Below are positions 23,090-41,909 of a stretch of DNA of 64,000 nt, piece by piece. Origin of the DNA: Yamagishiella unicocca (Eukaryota; Chlorophyta; Chlorophyceae; Chlamydomonadales; Volvocaceae); contig BDSL01000007.1 in the NCBI GenBank assembly GCA_003116995.1, positions 1,612,001-1,676,000 on the forward strand, in the 5' to 3' direction. The notes below the pieces were generated by a model that saw only the letters and a program-made list of their open reading frames with translations, did not search any database and was not told where the DNA came from. How positions within the stretch are numbered: the stretch's first letter is position 1; the number at the start of each line of letters is the position of its first letter. A program made the translations under genes and the position numbers.

Positions 23090-24892
23090 GCTGAGCACTC
23101 AAGCTGTTTACGTCCCACGCCAAATAAGTTGCATGAGTAACACCTAGAACTATGGTAATCACACAGTATCAGGCACTTTGTGCGCGAGTCCAAAGCTACA
23201 AGGTTGCGGAAGTTCCGCCATACAGACGGGCTTCAATAGGATTAGACTGTGCACGAATGCAGCAGTTCTAATGAGTGACAATATGCCTTTAGTTCCTATT
23301 TCAGGTGAAAGAGGTGATGCAGATTGTCCCCAACTAGTACTACGACAATACGAGTATTACCGGACGTGCACGACTGGCAAGGTAAGGGAGGAGCGACCAG
23401 CTTACACGACGCTTTTTACGTTATGCTTCAATCAGAAATATCATGCTGCCTACCTATGTAAAGCATGGATCGTGTGTGGAACAAGTGTGACGCGACTGAC
23501 CGTATCCCTGCGCCGCGGTTGGTTGCGCTAAGCATATCTTGGCGGCGGTAGGTTAAAAATGAAATCACAAGTATTGCCTAGTACTTCTTACGATCGGCGC
23601 CATCGACGATGGGAAACGATGGGACGCGTACGAAATCGGTGCGAATGAACCTCCGTCCAAAGCTCCTACACTGCTGCTATCTGGGTCGTCGAGGGTCAGG
23701 TCTGTCAAGGCTTGTCAAGAAGTCGACAAGGACCTCGATCCTTGACATGGCAGCCCTGTTGGGAGACTGGATGCAGTCTTCTTGGAGCTGCCAGGAGCTG
23801 CCTGGAAGCCTCCGCCGTAAAGTTTATGTTTTGGTCTGCACATCCTTACACACCACCCCTCACCATCAAAGTACATGTCTGTCGGAGTCTTCCTCTTTCT
23901 TAGCATGTGCACGCACCTCTTTTCCAGACGGCTGCAAGTTTTTACGATCGGTATGCCCGGTATTCCTTGAACGCATGTGCCCGCCAAGCAAGGCCAGGCC
24001 TGCCAAAGCCGAAGTTTCCTGCAATTCTCTCGTAAAGTTTATACTGGCTTTCTTGTCTAGGAGGTGCATGCAAGGGCGCTCAATGGTTGTACCGAATCCA
24101 GGGAATGGAAAGGTGGACTCAAGTTGCGCGATTATCAGGCGTGAAGGGGTCCCAAGCCCCCACCCTGCTCCGCAAGCTTCTGGCAAGCAGCCAGTTCTCT
24201 TTGTTCAGTCCGGCCCAAGTTGTTCCTGTTCATAGCTCCAGCCCTCCGCCGGCTATGCCAGGCTATGCTAACCTTACCTGACCAGACCTGACTGGCCCCC
24301 AATGCCTTAATTTGCCCGACTGGCCATGACCGCACCTAGCAGCCGACGGCCTTAATGACTCCGACCGGCTGGGCCGGCCCAAAGGGCCCTGATCGCACCT
24401 GACGGAATGAAGGAGTGCCCCTGACTGCCTTTAAATCCCAGGTGTCCCGCCTGCCCCTGACTGCCCCTCCGCTGGCTGCACTCAGCAACGCCCGCCTCCA
24501 CCGGCTACGTGCAGAGATATTAGCCGCCCACAGGCTGCGCCCAGCAGCATCAGCCCCCTGTCCGCGCGGCGTTAGCCGTCCGCCGGCGCCCGACAGCGGC
24601 GCACTCTGGGCTCAGGAGCGCCAGTGCGGATGCTGAGGGACTTTGTGAGGCATACGGACCGTTTGGAAGCTGTGCTGTGGAGCAAGGTTCAAAGTGACCA
24701 GACCGGATGCAAACCGTGCCCCATGGCCCATGCCGTACAAGAGTGGGGGATACGTTAATATGGCATGGTTCATGCTCCACATAGTATTAATAAGTTACCT
24801 GGAGAATACCTGTGTATGAATTCACTTCTGACCATATCATGTAACCCAGTTTTGACGTTTCCTTGACTTGGATACCCTATAGCTCTTGAATA
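23090..24892. promoter_or_regulatory. Divergent intergenic region (methyltransferase / PPIL2)
   Basis: Both promoters must lie in these 1.8 kb. A 208-codon frame at 23609-24235 shows no family features and unusual codon use, so it was not called. No regulatory motif was recognised with confidence. Confidence 0.35.
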
Positions 24893-27800
24893 ATGGGCAA
24901 AAAGCAGCATCAGAAGGATCGTCTCTTCCTGACGACCAAGGAATGGAAGGAAGAGTGGGGTGAGTTATGCGCGCACTTGGGAATTTAGCACAGCGTCAAC
25001 TGTTTATAGGTACGCTCCCCTGTGACTCTTACGACATGCATAATTTTAATATGTTAGTTTTACAACTCTGCTGTGTTATGCTGGTGTTCGGTCGCGTATG
25101 GGATCGGTGCTGGTTGTCAGCGACTGATATATGGCGTTGCCGTGTAGTAATAAATGATGTTCAGGATGCGTGATGTAATGTAATGTAAGAGGACTGCCAC
25201 AGCTTGCCTGTGTGAACCTTGCATCGCACGGCACGGCACGTCGCGCGCCTGGCCCCGCGTCGCCACGTGTTGTCGTCGTATGCCCCATAGGCCATGGTGT
25301 GGTGGCCTGCCGCAATCGGGATCTTCGTTGCGACGCCATGGCACATGGTCCCCTGCCCCAACCCCCGTCTCAACCTCTGCCTTCGTACTCCTAGGCGGAA
25401 TACGCACAATTCCATCGTCCCTATTTGCAACGTGCGCTTGCTGCCGTGCGCCTTGTTGTCAAGTGAAGCTTGACGCTGGTTGCGTCATAGCAACCCATGC
25501 GAAGGGCAGCAACGTTTTGGGCGCGCCACACGCATTCCGCCCCGATGGGCCCTATCCGTTCCTCGCTTCACAGGTGGCTGCAAAGGCAACAAGGCGGCGG
25601 CGCCCTTCAAACGCCTGCCCTTCCACTGCTGCGCTATTCACTTCACTCCCTTCGAGGATCCCGTGTGTACGGATGACGGCACCGTGTACGACATCACGTC
25701 GATTGTTCCGTACATCATGAAGTTCAAGAAGCACCCCGTGTCCGGCGAGCCGCTGCAGCTGAAGGACCTCACACGCCTCACCTTTGCCAAGAATACCGAT
25801 GGGGAGTTCAACTGCCCGGTCATGGGCAAGGTAAGAGGGACGAGGCCGCGGCGCAGCTTACCGTATTGGGTATGCCGCGTGTCGTTCGGGGATGGGAGGG
25901 CAGGGGGAGCGCAACATGGGGGCTTGCAGTGGCGATGGCGACCGGAGCGCTCACGTGCCAGTGACATACCGCCGCACCTGCCGCGAGTGGTGAAGGCGTG
26001 GGGGGCCAGAGGAGAGGGACCCCACTTCAAGGCTGCCCAGCAGAGCGCTTGCTAGTGACACTGTCTCAGCGCAGGCGGGCCCCGTGAACCGTTGGGATTC
26101 GGGCCGGGAAATCCCGGCATGCTTTGCGAAACACCGGCTGATGGGTACCAAAGCCAACCCAAGTTCCCGTCGGACGTGCCCTTCTCTCTCCTCCCCTCCC
26201 CAGGTGTTCACCGAGCACACCCATATTGTGGCGCTCAAAACCACTGGCAACGTGTACTGCTGGGAGGCGGTGGAGGAGCTGTGCGTCAAGGCCAAGAACT
26301 GGAAGGACCTCATCACTGACGAGCCGTTCACACGGAAGGACATCATCCACATCCAGGACCCGCTCAACCTCAGCGGCCGCACCATCGACCAGTTCGACCA
26401 CGGTGAGGGGGTGGCATAAAGACCCCGTAAACCAGGGCCGCCCACCTCTACCCCCATTTGCGGGTGTATTTTTACCCCACCACGGTAAGGGGGTGGGGTT
26501 GGCCCTGCTATGCCCCGCAGCAGCCTCCGCGTCCCGTCCGCGCCGTTGGCCCCTTGCCGCACCCTGAGCCGCCCCGCCCCGCCCCGCCCCGCAGTCAAGC
26601 GACAGCTGACCCTGGATGAGGACGAGGAGGAGGCAGCCGCCGCCAGCAACATCCGGAACGCAACGGACGACATGAAGCGCGCTCTAGGCGCCCTCAACAC
26701 GCACGACGCGAAGAACGCGTTCGCCAGCGGCGGCGGCGGCAAGCGGGCCGAGGCGACCAGGCTGCTGGCGGAGGCCAAGCACAAGGCCACCGGCGGCGCC
26801 GCAGGCGCCACCGGGGCGTCAGGCGGCGCGCAGGCAGCGCAGGCGGGGCAGCAGGCACACGACCGGCAAGCGGGCGCGGGTGCGGTGTCCACCTCCGGGC
26901 AGGTAGCGGCGGATGCCGGAGGCGGCGACTGGCGCCTTCGCGCACCGGACCGCAGCGCCGACATGCCCACCTTCAAGCCCGGGGCAACGACCTGGGACAC
27001 GGACGACCATATACAGCCGGGGGGCGCCGGCGGAGCCGGCGCGGGTCCGCGGGGGAAGAAGGGGCCGGGCGCCAAGGCGGCGGCTGCGGCCGCGGCTTCC
27101 GGCCGGCCGGTCGCGGCCTCGTCCTCTGATGCCAACGGCGGCAAGCCGGATCCTGCGGCCTGGTACGAGGCGGCGGGTCACGTCAAGTACGTGGAGTCAG
27201 CCACCACCACCGGCGCCGCGTCTCGCTCCTTCACGTCCACCGCCTTCCAGCCTGCGACGCGCAACGAGCGCGCGCGCACGCGGCTGCTGCGCACCCCCTC
27301 CAAGAAAGGCTACGTGCGGCTGCACACCAGCCTGGGGGACCTCAACGTGGAGCTGGACTGCGACCTGGTGCCGCGCACCTGCGAGAACTTCCTGGCGCTG
27401 TGCGACATGGGCTACTACAACGACACGGTGTTCCACAGGTCGATAAAGAACTTCATGATCCAGGCGAGCCAGCTCGGAGAGGCTGCGGGAGGGTTGTGAG
27501 GAAAGCTCGGAGAGGCAGGGGAGGGTTGTGAGGAAAGCTCGGAGAGGCAGGGGAGGGTTGTGAGGAAAGCTCGGGGACTAGGAAGCCAGGAGGTAGAGGG
27601 ACGCAGGGGAAGACAGGGGAAGGAGGGTAGCGGCTGAGAGGGCTACCGCCTAGGGTTACAGCATGGGAGGAGCGCGGTCGGAGGCGTCGGTGGAAGTTGG
27701 GGGTAAGAGATGAGCTGGCGACGGGAGAGCGCTAGCTGGGCGCACTACTGCTTCGAAAGTGGCGTCGTCGCCGTCGTTGCAAGAATGTCCCACGGCGTCG

Positions 27801-29438
27801 CGGCCCTGGCGTGTCCGGCACCTGATAGCAGCCCTGGCGTGTCCGGCACCTGATAGCAGCCCTGACGGTCGCTGCCTGCCTGCATGTTGGCGCAGGGCGG
27901 TGACCCGACCGGCACCGGCAAGGGCGGCGAGTCCATCTACGGACCCACCTTCAAGGACGAGCTGGACTCGCGGCTGGTGCACGCGGGGCGCGGGGTGCTG
28001 TCCATGGCCAACAGCGGACCCAACACCAACGGCTCGCAGTTCTTCATCACGTACAAGGTGCGGGGGTACTGGGGACGCCGAGGGGTGGGGGACCAGGGAG
28101 GGGCCCGGAGGGGGCGATCGCGCAGCGCCCAGCATCCTAACATCGCCCGGGCATGGCACGCATCCCGAGCCCATGAGGAGGGCTGTGCTGCCATACCCTT
28201 GTGGAGTGCACCCAGCGTTTGTCGCGCCCGCGGCATCGGACCCAGCCAACAGGCGGTCGCTATTTCGCAGACATCGGGTTACTTGTAGCGGCACCGGTGC
28301 CTCATACGTCGCTAAGGCTACCATTAGCTTGGCGGCGCCTTACTACCGCATCGGTTCCGTGCCCTTGCGCGGTGCCTCCGCTCCTTCTCCTCGTTCTGCC
28401 TGCAGAGCTGTCGCCACCTGGACTTCAAGCACTCGGTGTTCGGACGGGTCGTTGGCGGCTTGGACATCCTAACGGCTATGGAGCGGGTGCAAACCGACCC
28501 GGACGACCGGCCCACGACGCCCGTCACCATCAAGGGTGAGTGCTGCCTGCCTGCCTGCCGGGCAGGAATGCCGCTCATTCAGCGGCGTTGTTGCTAACGA
28601 TGATGGTGGTAATGATGGTGGTAGTGATGGTGGTGGTCGCAGGGCAGCTGGCAGTGTCTCGGCAGCCACCCGGCCGAGTCCTCATGTCCGTAAGCCGTAC
28701 AGCCCACGTCCGAACGCACCCGCCCTGGGCCCTCGACCCCGGTGGCCCCCAGGTGCGACCATCTTCAACAACCCGTTCTACGAGTTGGAGGAGGAGGAGG
28801 CCAAGGAGGAGGCGGCGGCTCGCAGGAAGGCCGAAAAGGAGGCCGCGGCGGCGTCAGATCCCCTCACACACAAGGTACACCAGCTCCCACACCAGCTCCC
28901 AAACCAGCTCCCAAACCAGCTCCCAAACCAGCTCGCACACCAGCTCCCAAACCAGCTCCCAAACCAACTCCCAAACTGGACAGTCCATTTAAGCAATCCA
29001 ACAGACGCGCACGTCCTCTGTGTTGTTTTCGTTTGTCCATCCATGCACGCGGTGTCTAGCTGCCGTTTATTAGGGTTTGCGCTGGCCAGGCAGGCTGGCA
29101 CAAATCCCGGCCTTCCCGGCCGTGCTTCATTCGCCGCTGCCATATGCTGCCTGCAGGTGGGGACATGGTACAGCAAGCCCTCGTCCGGGACGGCCGATCA
29201 GGACGGCGGCGGGAGGACCTCGGCGCCCCAGCCGGTGCGCAGCGGCATCGGCAAGTTCATCAGCCCGGCGCTGCTTTCCACAAAAGCACCGCCGCCACAG
29301 CCGGCAGCGGGTGGGGCGGGAGCAGCTGCAGGGCCGGCAGGCGGACAGGAGTCCAGAGGAGCAGGGCAGGCAGAGCCGGAGGAGCCGCCTGTGAAGAAGG
29401 CAAAGGTGGCTGGATTCGGCAACTTTGATTCATGGTAG
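24893..29438 (+). CDS. PPIL2: RING/U-box type E3 ligase and cyclophilin PPIL2 (CYP65/PUB49-like)
   Basis: Eight exons in phase: 24893-24959, 25574-25830, 26204-26402, 26595-27463, 27896-28057, 28406-28535, 28753-28874 and 29157-29438 (695 residues). The N-terminus [18 protein letters not shown] is the PPIL2 hallmark. A U-box follows ([48 protein letters not shown]). Next come an Ala/Gly-rich linker and a full cyclophilin domain ([54 protein letters not shown]), then a Lys/Glu helix and the C-terminus [14 protein letters not shown]. As in plant CYP65, the usual drug-binding Trp position is His (CRHLDFKH). Members associate with the spliceosome in the nucleus. Intron 4 needs a GC donor (ATCCAG|GCGAGC). 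Tandem repeats begin near the donors of introns 4 and 7. Confidence 0.95.
27471..27576 (+). repeat. 33-base tandem repeat, about 3 copies, starting 8 bases after a 5' splice site
   Basis: The unit runs AGCTCGGAGAGGC...AGGGTTGTGAGGAA and occupies the start of PPIL2 intron 4 (27464-27895). Confidence 0.85.
28880..28976 (+). repeat. 12-base tandem repeat, about 8 copies, at a 5' splice site
   Basis: The unit is CCAGCTCCCAAA. It starts six bases after the GT of PPIL2 intron 7 (28875-29156). Confidence 0.9.
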
Positions 29439-30031
29439 ACGCAAAGGAGAGTTGGCGAGTTGGCAGGGTGGTGGAGTTGTAAAAAGCTCCAAGTTTACGG
29501 GAGGCGTGCGGGCAGGGACGTGGGATGGTAGGAGATGGCGGATGCACAGGTGTTGCGTTTCGTGCCCATGCGTTGCGGGGTAATGAATGCTCTGATTCCA
29601 TACTGTGACCGTTGTGTCGTAATTTTGGATACAACGCATCTGCTGGAGACGGCTTCGGGGCGCTCGGCATCGTACCGGTATCCTTCTGATGCGTAAGGGT
29701 TGCAACGTCGCATACAAGTTTATGATCAGCTGCTTTCTAATGCAGTCTTGCCAACCCCTTTTACAACGTACTGTGCAACGAGAAGATACACGAGATCCTT
29801 TGGTACTCACCATAACCAACGCATCACGTTCGCGTTGCCTCGTATTCTGACAGCGCTATTGCTCTCAGTTGGCTAGGCTTTCGCTTGGTTTTGATATTGA
29901 AGACGCGAATGGGGCCTAGCTACCATAGGGTGCAGCCCTAGTCAACACGATCATCCGCTCGCGACCCCTAGCCCAAGCTCATCTCTAGTTAGTCTTTATT
30001 GTTATCTTGTTACAACGCCTGTAAAGGTGTA
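29439..30031. other. Intergenic region (tandem genes)
   Basis: It holds the PPIL2 3' untranslated region and the nucleotidase promoter. A TGTAA at 29478-29482 is a possible but very close poly(A) signal. No further gene was seen. Confidence 0.4.
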
Positions 30032-36515
<6,484 letters not shown>

Positions 36516-38504
36516 GCGGCCGGCCGGGCAGCACCATCACCCAGCGGCCAGCATCTAGCACAGCCAGCAGGCGACCGCCAGCTAGCAGCCAGTACGTGGC
36601 TGTGGGAGCGAGGTAGGCGGCTGGGCGGGCCGGAGGGCTGCCAGTGCGGCCAGGGGGCGCCCCCAGACGCAACAGCTGATGATGTGTGACACCGAAAGGA
36701 GCCCCAGTCGTGAGGTCTGGGCTCGTGTTTTTGCTTGTACGGCAGCCCCCTCCGGCCCCCCTCCGTGCACCATGGCTTCTGCGACAGAACCCATGCTCGT
36801 GGTGTCCGGGGGGACGGGGACAGGGGCTGGGTGCGGGGGGGCTGCCGGGTGTGTCGGGCGGCGCGGCTGCCCGGGAAGCGAGCGGCGCTGTGGGGGCCGC
36901 GGACGGCGGGACGGTGTGTGTGGTGTGTGTGTGAGGCGAGGTGAGGTGCGGGTGGAGGGGCGGACGTTGTGTCTGTGTGTTGCAGGGCAGCCGACCAGGC
37001 AGGCAGGCAGTAGGGCCGTGTAACAGTATCTTACTTGCGTAGTTTGCTGGGGGCCTTGGGGGAAGGCGGCCCCGTGGCATGGAGAGAGCTGGTATAGTAC
37101 TACCGAGTCGGCATTGTAGGACACGTTTGCAGGGCCTCGTCCGTGTACAACATTTTGCTTAAGCCCAGTGATCACAGGACTGTAAACCTGCCTGGTAATT
37201 CTTGAAATTCAAGTGGTCAAGAGTTCGGCGTAGGATGCTTGCGTAGATGCAGGTGCACGCGGGGGGCCGCCGTGCTAGGTGGTGCGGTGGCGTCGTCGGC
37301 GTTTGCTTCTGCGTCGAGTGGCGCTGTTTTGGCCGCCGCCAACGTATGGATGCAGCGAGGCGAGGCTGGCAGGGGCAGCTAGGCGCTGTAGGCGCCATTT
37401 GGGTATGTGTGTGTGGTTGGATTTAAATTTTTTGAATGTGAGGGCGGAAGTGCCGTCGTGACTTGATTTGGAGACGGGCCGTGAGCTTCATCCCTGGACT
37501 GTTGGGCTGTTTGGGAGCTGTTTGGGAGCTGTTGGGTGGCCGCAGGTGCCCCCGCGGACGGGAAGAGGAGCCGTGGTGGACTGGGGCGGCCCCAGGCTGT
37601 CTGATGCCCCACGTGGTCTCGTCGTGGATGCGACCCCCCCCCCCGTGTGTAAGGTGCGGTCTCCGCCCGGAGCACCCGGCAGGAGCGCGATGCAGCAGCG
37701 GAGTGGAGCGGAGGAGCCGGCGAGCGCGAGCGAGCAGTCCCCCCCTACCCCGTCATCTCATCGGGTCTTCCTCGAACCCCGTCATCTCATCGGGTTACAG
37801 CCTTCCACCTGCCCCATGCGGCCTTACACGGTTTAGACAGCTCGAGCAGCTCAAGGAATGGCACTGCCACGTCACACTCAGTAACGGCGTTCGCCGGTGC
37901 GCATCGGATTACCCGTCGGATTACCCGGGAGCACATGGGATCCTGAGGGACAGAGGCGGGTGGGGGAGGCCGGTCAGCCGGTTGATGGATAGTCGTGAGT
38001 CGTCGAACAGCTGCTGCCCTACATGCGGATGCGGCCGGATGGCCTCCTAGATGGCCCCTCGCTGCCCAGCCAACCAGGTCGACCGCTGCCCGCCCCGCCG
38101 CGCCGCCCAAAGCACCTACCTCGCCAACCTTTCAACAGCGTTACATTATTTGAAGCACTTGAGTCTCTGGTTGCTCGCACGCTGCGGTGCGACATGACGC
38201 AGATGACGCACTTATCGCGGTTCCATTTCCGGCTGCAAGTACGGTGCTTTCGGCCCTTTCCGGCGGGGGGCAGCAGGCTGGGCACGACGGGGCTGACTGA
38301 CAGCTCGCCGCGCGGCGTTGTGTGTCGGTGCGCCCTCTTGGTGGCTGAGGCCAGCGGGGCAGGCAGGGGGGCAGCGGGGCAGTGTAGCTACTACTCCCGG
38401 ACCCCAGCTACTGCTCCCGGACCCCAGCCACTGCTCCTGGACCCCAGCTTCCTTGCTCGTGCCGCCCAGGCTGAGTGATGGCTGGATGACGACCCGCGGC
38501 CTTC
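36516..38504. other. Convergent intergenic region
   Basis: It holds the 3' untranslated regions of the nucleotidase and TRM10 genes and otherwise nothing recognised. It contains G/T-rich tracts and, at 37745-37800, two copies of a GTCATCTCATCGGGT(C/T) stretch. Confidence 0.4.
37019..37023 (+). terminator. Candidate poly(A) signal TGTAA of the nucleotidase gene
   Basis: TGTAA, the standard volvocine signal, lies about 500 bases after the stop, a usual 3' UTR length for these algae. Confidence 0.4.
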
Positions 38505-41415
38505 TCAGGCGGTGGAGGCACTGGCCGCTGTATCAGCGGCGGCAGTAGGGGCTGCTGCAGCGGCTGCTCCTGGGGTACTGGCCGGGGCTGCGGCCCCTGC
38601 CTGGGGTACTCTCTTGCGGCGGGGTATGGCGGCGTCCAGCGCATCCGCCCAGTCTCCGCCGTTGGTGCGGAAGCGCAGCAGCGCCAGAACCACGTCGCAG
38701 ATGTTGAGGACCGGCCTGCAGGGGTTGGGGTGTTACAATAAAAGAACGGGTAACGGGTGGGGGGGGTGTGCAAGGAGGACCCGTGTACGCGGGAAAAACA
38801 CGTTTAGGATAGACGTTTCGAGATACATGCTGGAAAGCTTGGTTGAGGAGACGGAAGTCGGAGGTCGCATGTCGACCTTCGGCGGCTAAGCTAAAGCGGC
38901 GGCGGCCTAGGCTAACGGAAGCGGTTTGGGGGGAAGAGCAGGCGGCGGGGGGGAAGGAGTGACGGGCAAGAGCCACACGGGAAGCCACACAGGACGATGA
39001 GGGCAACAACACCAGCCAGATGATCGCCTCGACGAGCTGCCGTAGTGTAGTGGTCCTGGCCGCCCTCCCCACCCCCGCAAACACCTCCGGCCCCTCACCT
39101 CTTAGACACTCCTCGACCCAGCCCCAGCTGCTCCGCGAACTCCAGGGTGGGAAGCCGCCGGGCCTCCAGCGCGTGGCTGGACTGCGGGGGGGGGCAGGGA
39201 TAGAGGGGCAGGGGTGGAGGGGCAGGAGGGGGACGAACCCGGCGGCCGCGGCAATACCGTAGTGGTCTGGGAGTCGCTTAAAGGGGGAAAGCAGTCCGCG
39301 CATAAAAAGGATTTCGGGTTGGCGGCGCCGGTGGTTGTGGTGGTGATAGTGGTGGTGGTGGTGGTGGTGGCGGTAGTGGTGGCGGTTGTGGTGAAATGGT
39401 TGTGGTGCTGGTGGCCCTCACCGCGAAGCCGGCGGTGAACCCCCGGATGATGTTCTTGTCCACGATGCCGCCCACCACGTACACCCGCTGCTCGTCCAGC
39501 TCCATGAGCGGCAGCTCAGCGTCGGGCGACAGTACGACGATCTCCCCTGGGTCGTACAGCTCCAGGGTGGGCTGCGGAGTGGGGCCGGGGGAACAAACAG
39601 CAACGCGCGAGGGTTCTTTCTGATCGTGTGGTAGGGTGCGGTGCGGTGCGAGGGGGTGGCGGGCTGGCGGCCCCGGGCGACCGCATGCAGCAACCCCTGC
39701 ATGCTGCCCCCTCCCCCCTTAGACGCTGCAGTGTATCCGGAGGTGGCGAGAAGACCCGGTTACACGCCACACGGTGTATGGGGAGGGGTTCATCTGGGCG
39801 GTGTCAAGGCAGAGGCCCACCCGTCGGGTGCCTGGGGAGGGACCCACCCACCTGGGAGTTCTTGACCAGCGGCCAGTTGGCTCCCCCCATGCGCCCTTCC
39901 GAGTACTCCGCCAGCTCGCCCACCCACGAGGTCACCTGCGGGGTCCGGGGGGAGGGAGGCAGGGATGATGCGGGAGTCGGGGGCGCCGCGGAGGAGGCGG
40001 ACCCGTGGGTCGGGTACGTGCCCACTCGCGTGTCCCCCAGCGCCCACATGCGAGATCTTCCGCACTGTACGCCGCCGAGCCATCTTCGTCGACCCACCTG
40101 CACCGCGCTCTGCGGACCCCTCCCCTGGCCCTCCCTCCCCTTCCCCGCCTCTTCCCCTCCCCGGTCCCGCCGCACCTGCAGGCACACGGGCGCCTCCGAC
40201 CGCCTGTTGTGACCCACCGACGTCTGGATCTGCTTGGCCAGGCTCCGGAGCTGCGGGCCCCGCAGGGAGGGAGCAGGTGGGTGCGGGTCGGGCGAGGGGG
40301 CAGCCACCGCTGGAGTCGCTGGGCAGCACCCAGGGGGGTAGCAGGAAGCGGACGCGGGTTTATGGGAGGGTTCAGAGGAGGGTGCATGGGAGGGTTTGAT
40401 CCCACGGTGCCGAACCTGCTATCCTAACCAACGCAGCAGCGCCCCCGGTGCATCAGGCGATCCGCCGCTATCTATCCTCCCGCTCCCTTCTTTCCCCTGG
40501 AGCCCACCTCCCTCCCTCCCTGGAGCCTCCCTCCCTCCCTCCCACGGGTCTTCCTCGAACCTCCCTCCCTGGAGCCCACCTCCCTCCCTCCCTGGAGCCC
40601 ACCTCCACGGGCGACCTGACGGTGTGCAGGAAGCTGCAGTCGATCACCAGCCGCATGACGCCGCCGCCGCCAGCCAGGGCGGCAGCCAGCCGCTCCCGCT
40701 GCTGCGCCGCCTCCCGCAGCGCCAGGCCGATCTCGTCGTCCGCCTCCGCAGCCTGGCAGCCGGACAGCAGCGGAGCTGCCGCCTCCGACAACGAGCTCGC
40801 TGCGGCCCCCTCCCCCACACCCGGTGCATCGCTGGTGTCACTACTACTGCTGCTGATGTCACTACTACTGCTGGCGCTGGTGGTGGTGGTGCTTCTGCCA
40901 CTGCTGCTGCTGAAGGTGCTCCTGTTGGTGGTGTTGCTGCTAGCAGCAGCAGAGCTCATGACTCTGCTGCTGGCCGGTGCGCATCCTAGGGTGCCGGGGA
41001 GGCACACGGCGGCTGCTTGACTCCGGCTCGATGACCACACGAACTGGGTCGGAGCGCGGTCGCAGCAGCGACTGGTGTGGGATGCGGCAGTGACACCGCT
41101 GCTGCGGCCCGATGGCGATATCCCACCCGCGGCGGCTGCCAGCGACAACACCGGTGGGCTTGAAGGGCCTGCTGAAGGTAGCGCCCGCCGTAGAAGGGGT
41201 TGGCGGGGGTTCTGGAGCGTGGATACCGCCCTCGCAGCCGAACACGGGCTGGCGCCTAGAAGCCGCTGGGCGCAGGCATGGAAGGCAGACGGTCCCAGAC
41301 GAGGAGGCGTGCAGCTTAGGGGCGTGGTGTTCCTGAGGATGGCTACCGTTGCTGTGGCCATTGCATCGTGCAAGGTGGAGGTCGGACTGCCGCGGGTTGC
41401 GGCTTTGATGCACAT
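38505..41415 (-). CDS. TRM10: TRM10-type tRNA (guanine-N1) methyltransferase, SPOUT family
   Basis: Six exons: 41415-40621, 40250-40176, 39935-39852, 39571-39422, 39181-39099 and 38715-38505 (about 465 residues). Diagnostic blocks are VMRLVIDCSFLHT, LRSLAKQIQTSVGHNRRS, PLMELDEQRVYVVGGIVDKN, RLPTLEFAEQLGLGRGVSK and LNICDVVLALLRFRTNGGDW. GGIVDKN is the SAM-binding knot region of TRM10, which makes m1G9 or m1A9 in tRNA. The long N-terminus (MCIKAATRGSPTST..., then Ser-rich) looks like an organelle presequence plus linker, so chloroplast or mitochondrial targeting is possible (inference). The exon 1 donor (ACC|GTCAGG) is non-consensus and the joined loop is a few residues short, so that junction may be wrong. 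The open frame reaches farther upstream without an ATG; 41415 is the first ATG. Confidence 0.87.
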
Positions 41416-41909
41416 GGTGGCGGCCACTGCAGCAGGAGCAGCCAGGACTGGCGCAACACCCGCAACTGATCGGAACTGGTCCAAACGCTGTCTAGATTAG
41501 TTGCCGCTGGGAGCCATTCGCAGTCCGCTGCACCACTGGCAAGCAATTCGTGCGGAGGGGTCTGTCTGTCACGACAACAGACACGCGGCCGCAGCCACGC
41601 CAATCTCACAGGGCCTCTCCGATAGCTGTGCTGACCGAATGTGGACGCCGGACCTTGCGCATCTTTCAAATCCAGTTTACACGTGAGTTGACATCTGGTT
41701 GAACTTGGCGTGATCTTTAAGGAGACGTTTGTTTTTATGAACGCGTGTATGACTCGATAACACGGTACGATTATCATCGCGATGCTGTTGTACAGGTTGC
41801 AAGCTTGCATCGTCCGTGCCATGGTCGTTAAAGATACACTTCCGGCATAACTCTGATCCATCAACCCCAACTTTGCCAGACTTGAATTTCAAGTACTACT
41901 TACACCAAG
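41416..41909. promoter_or_regulatory. Divergent promoter region (TRM10 / lumenal FKBP)
   Basis: 494 bases lie between the ATGs of two genes transcribed outward. It is AT-richer than its surroundings. No specific element was recognised. Confidence 0.45.

Noticed and set aside
23609..24235. 208-codon frame between the methyltransferase and PPIL2 genes
   Set aside because: No domain, no splice partner and unusual composition; probably a chance frame.
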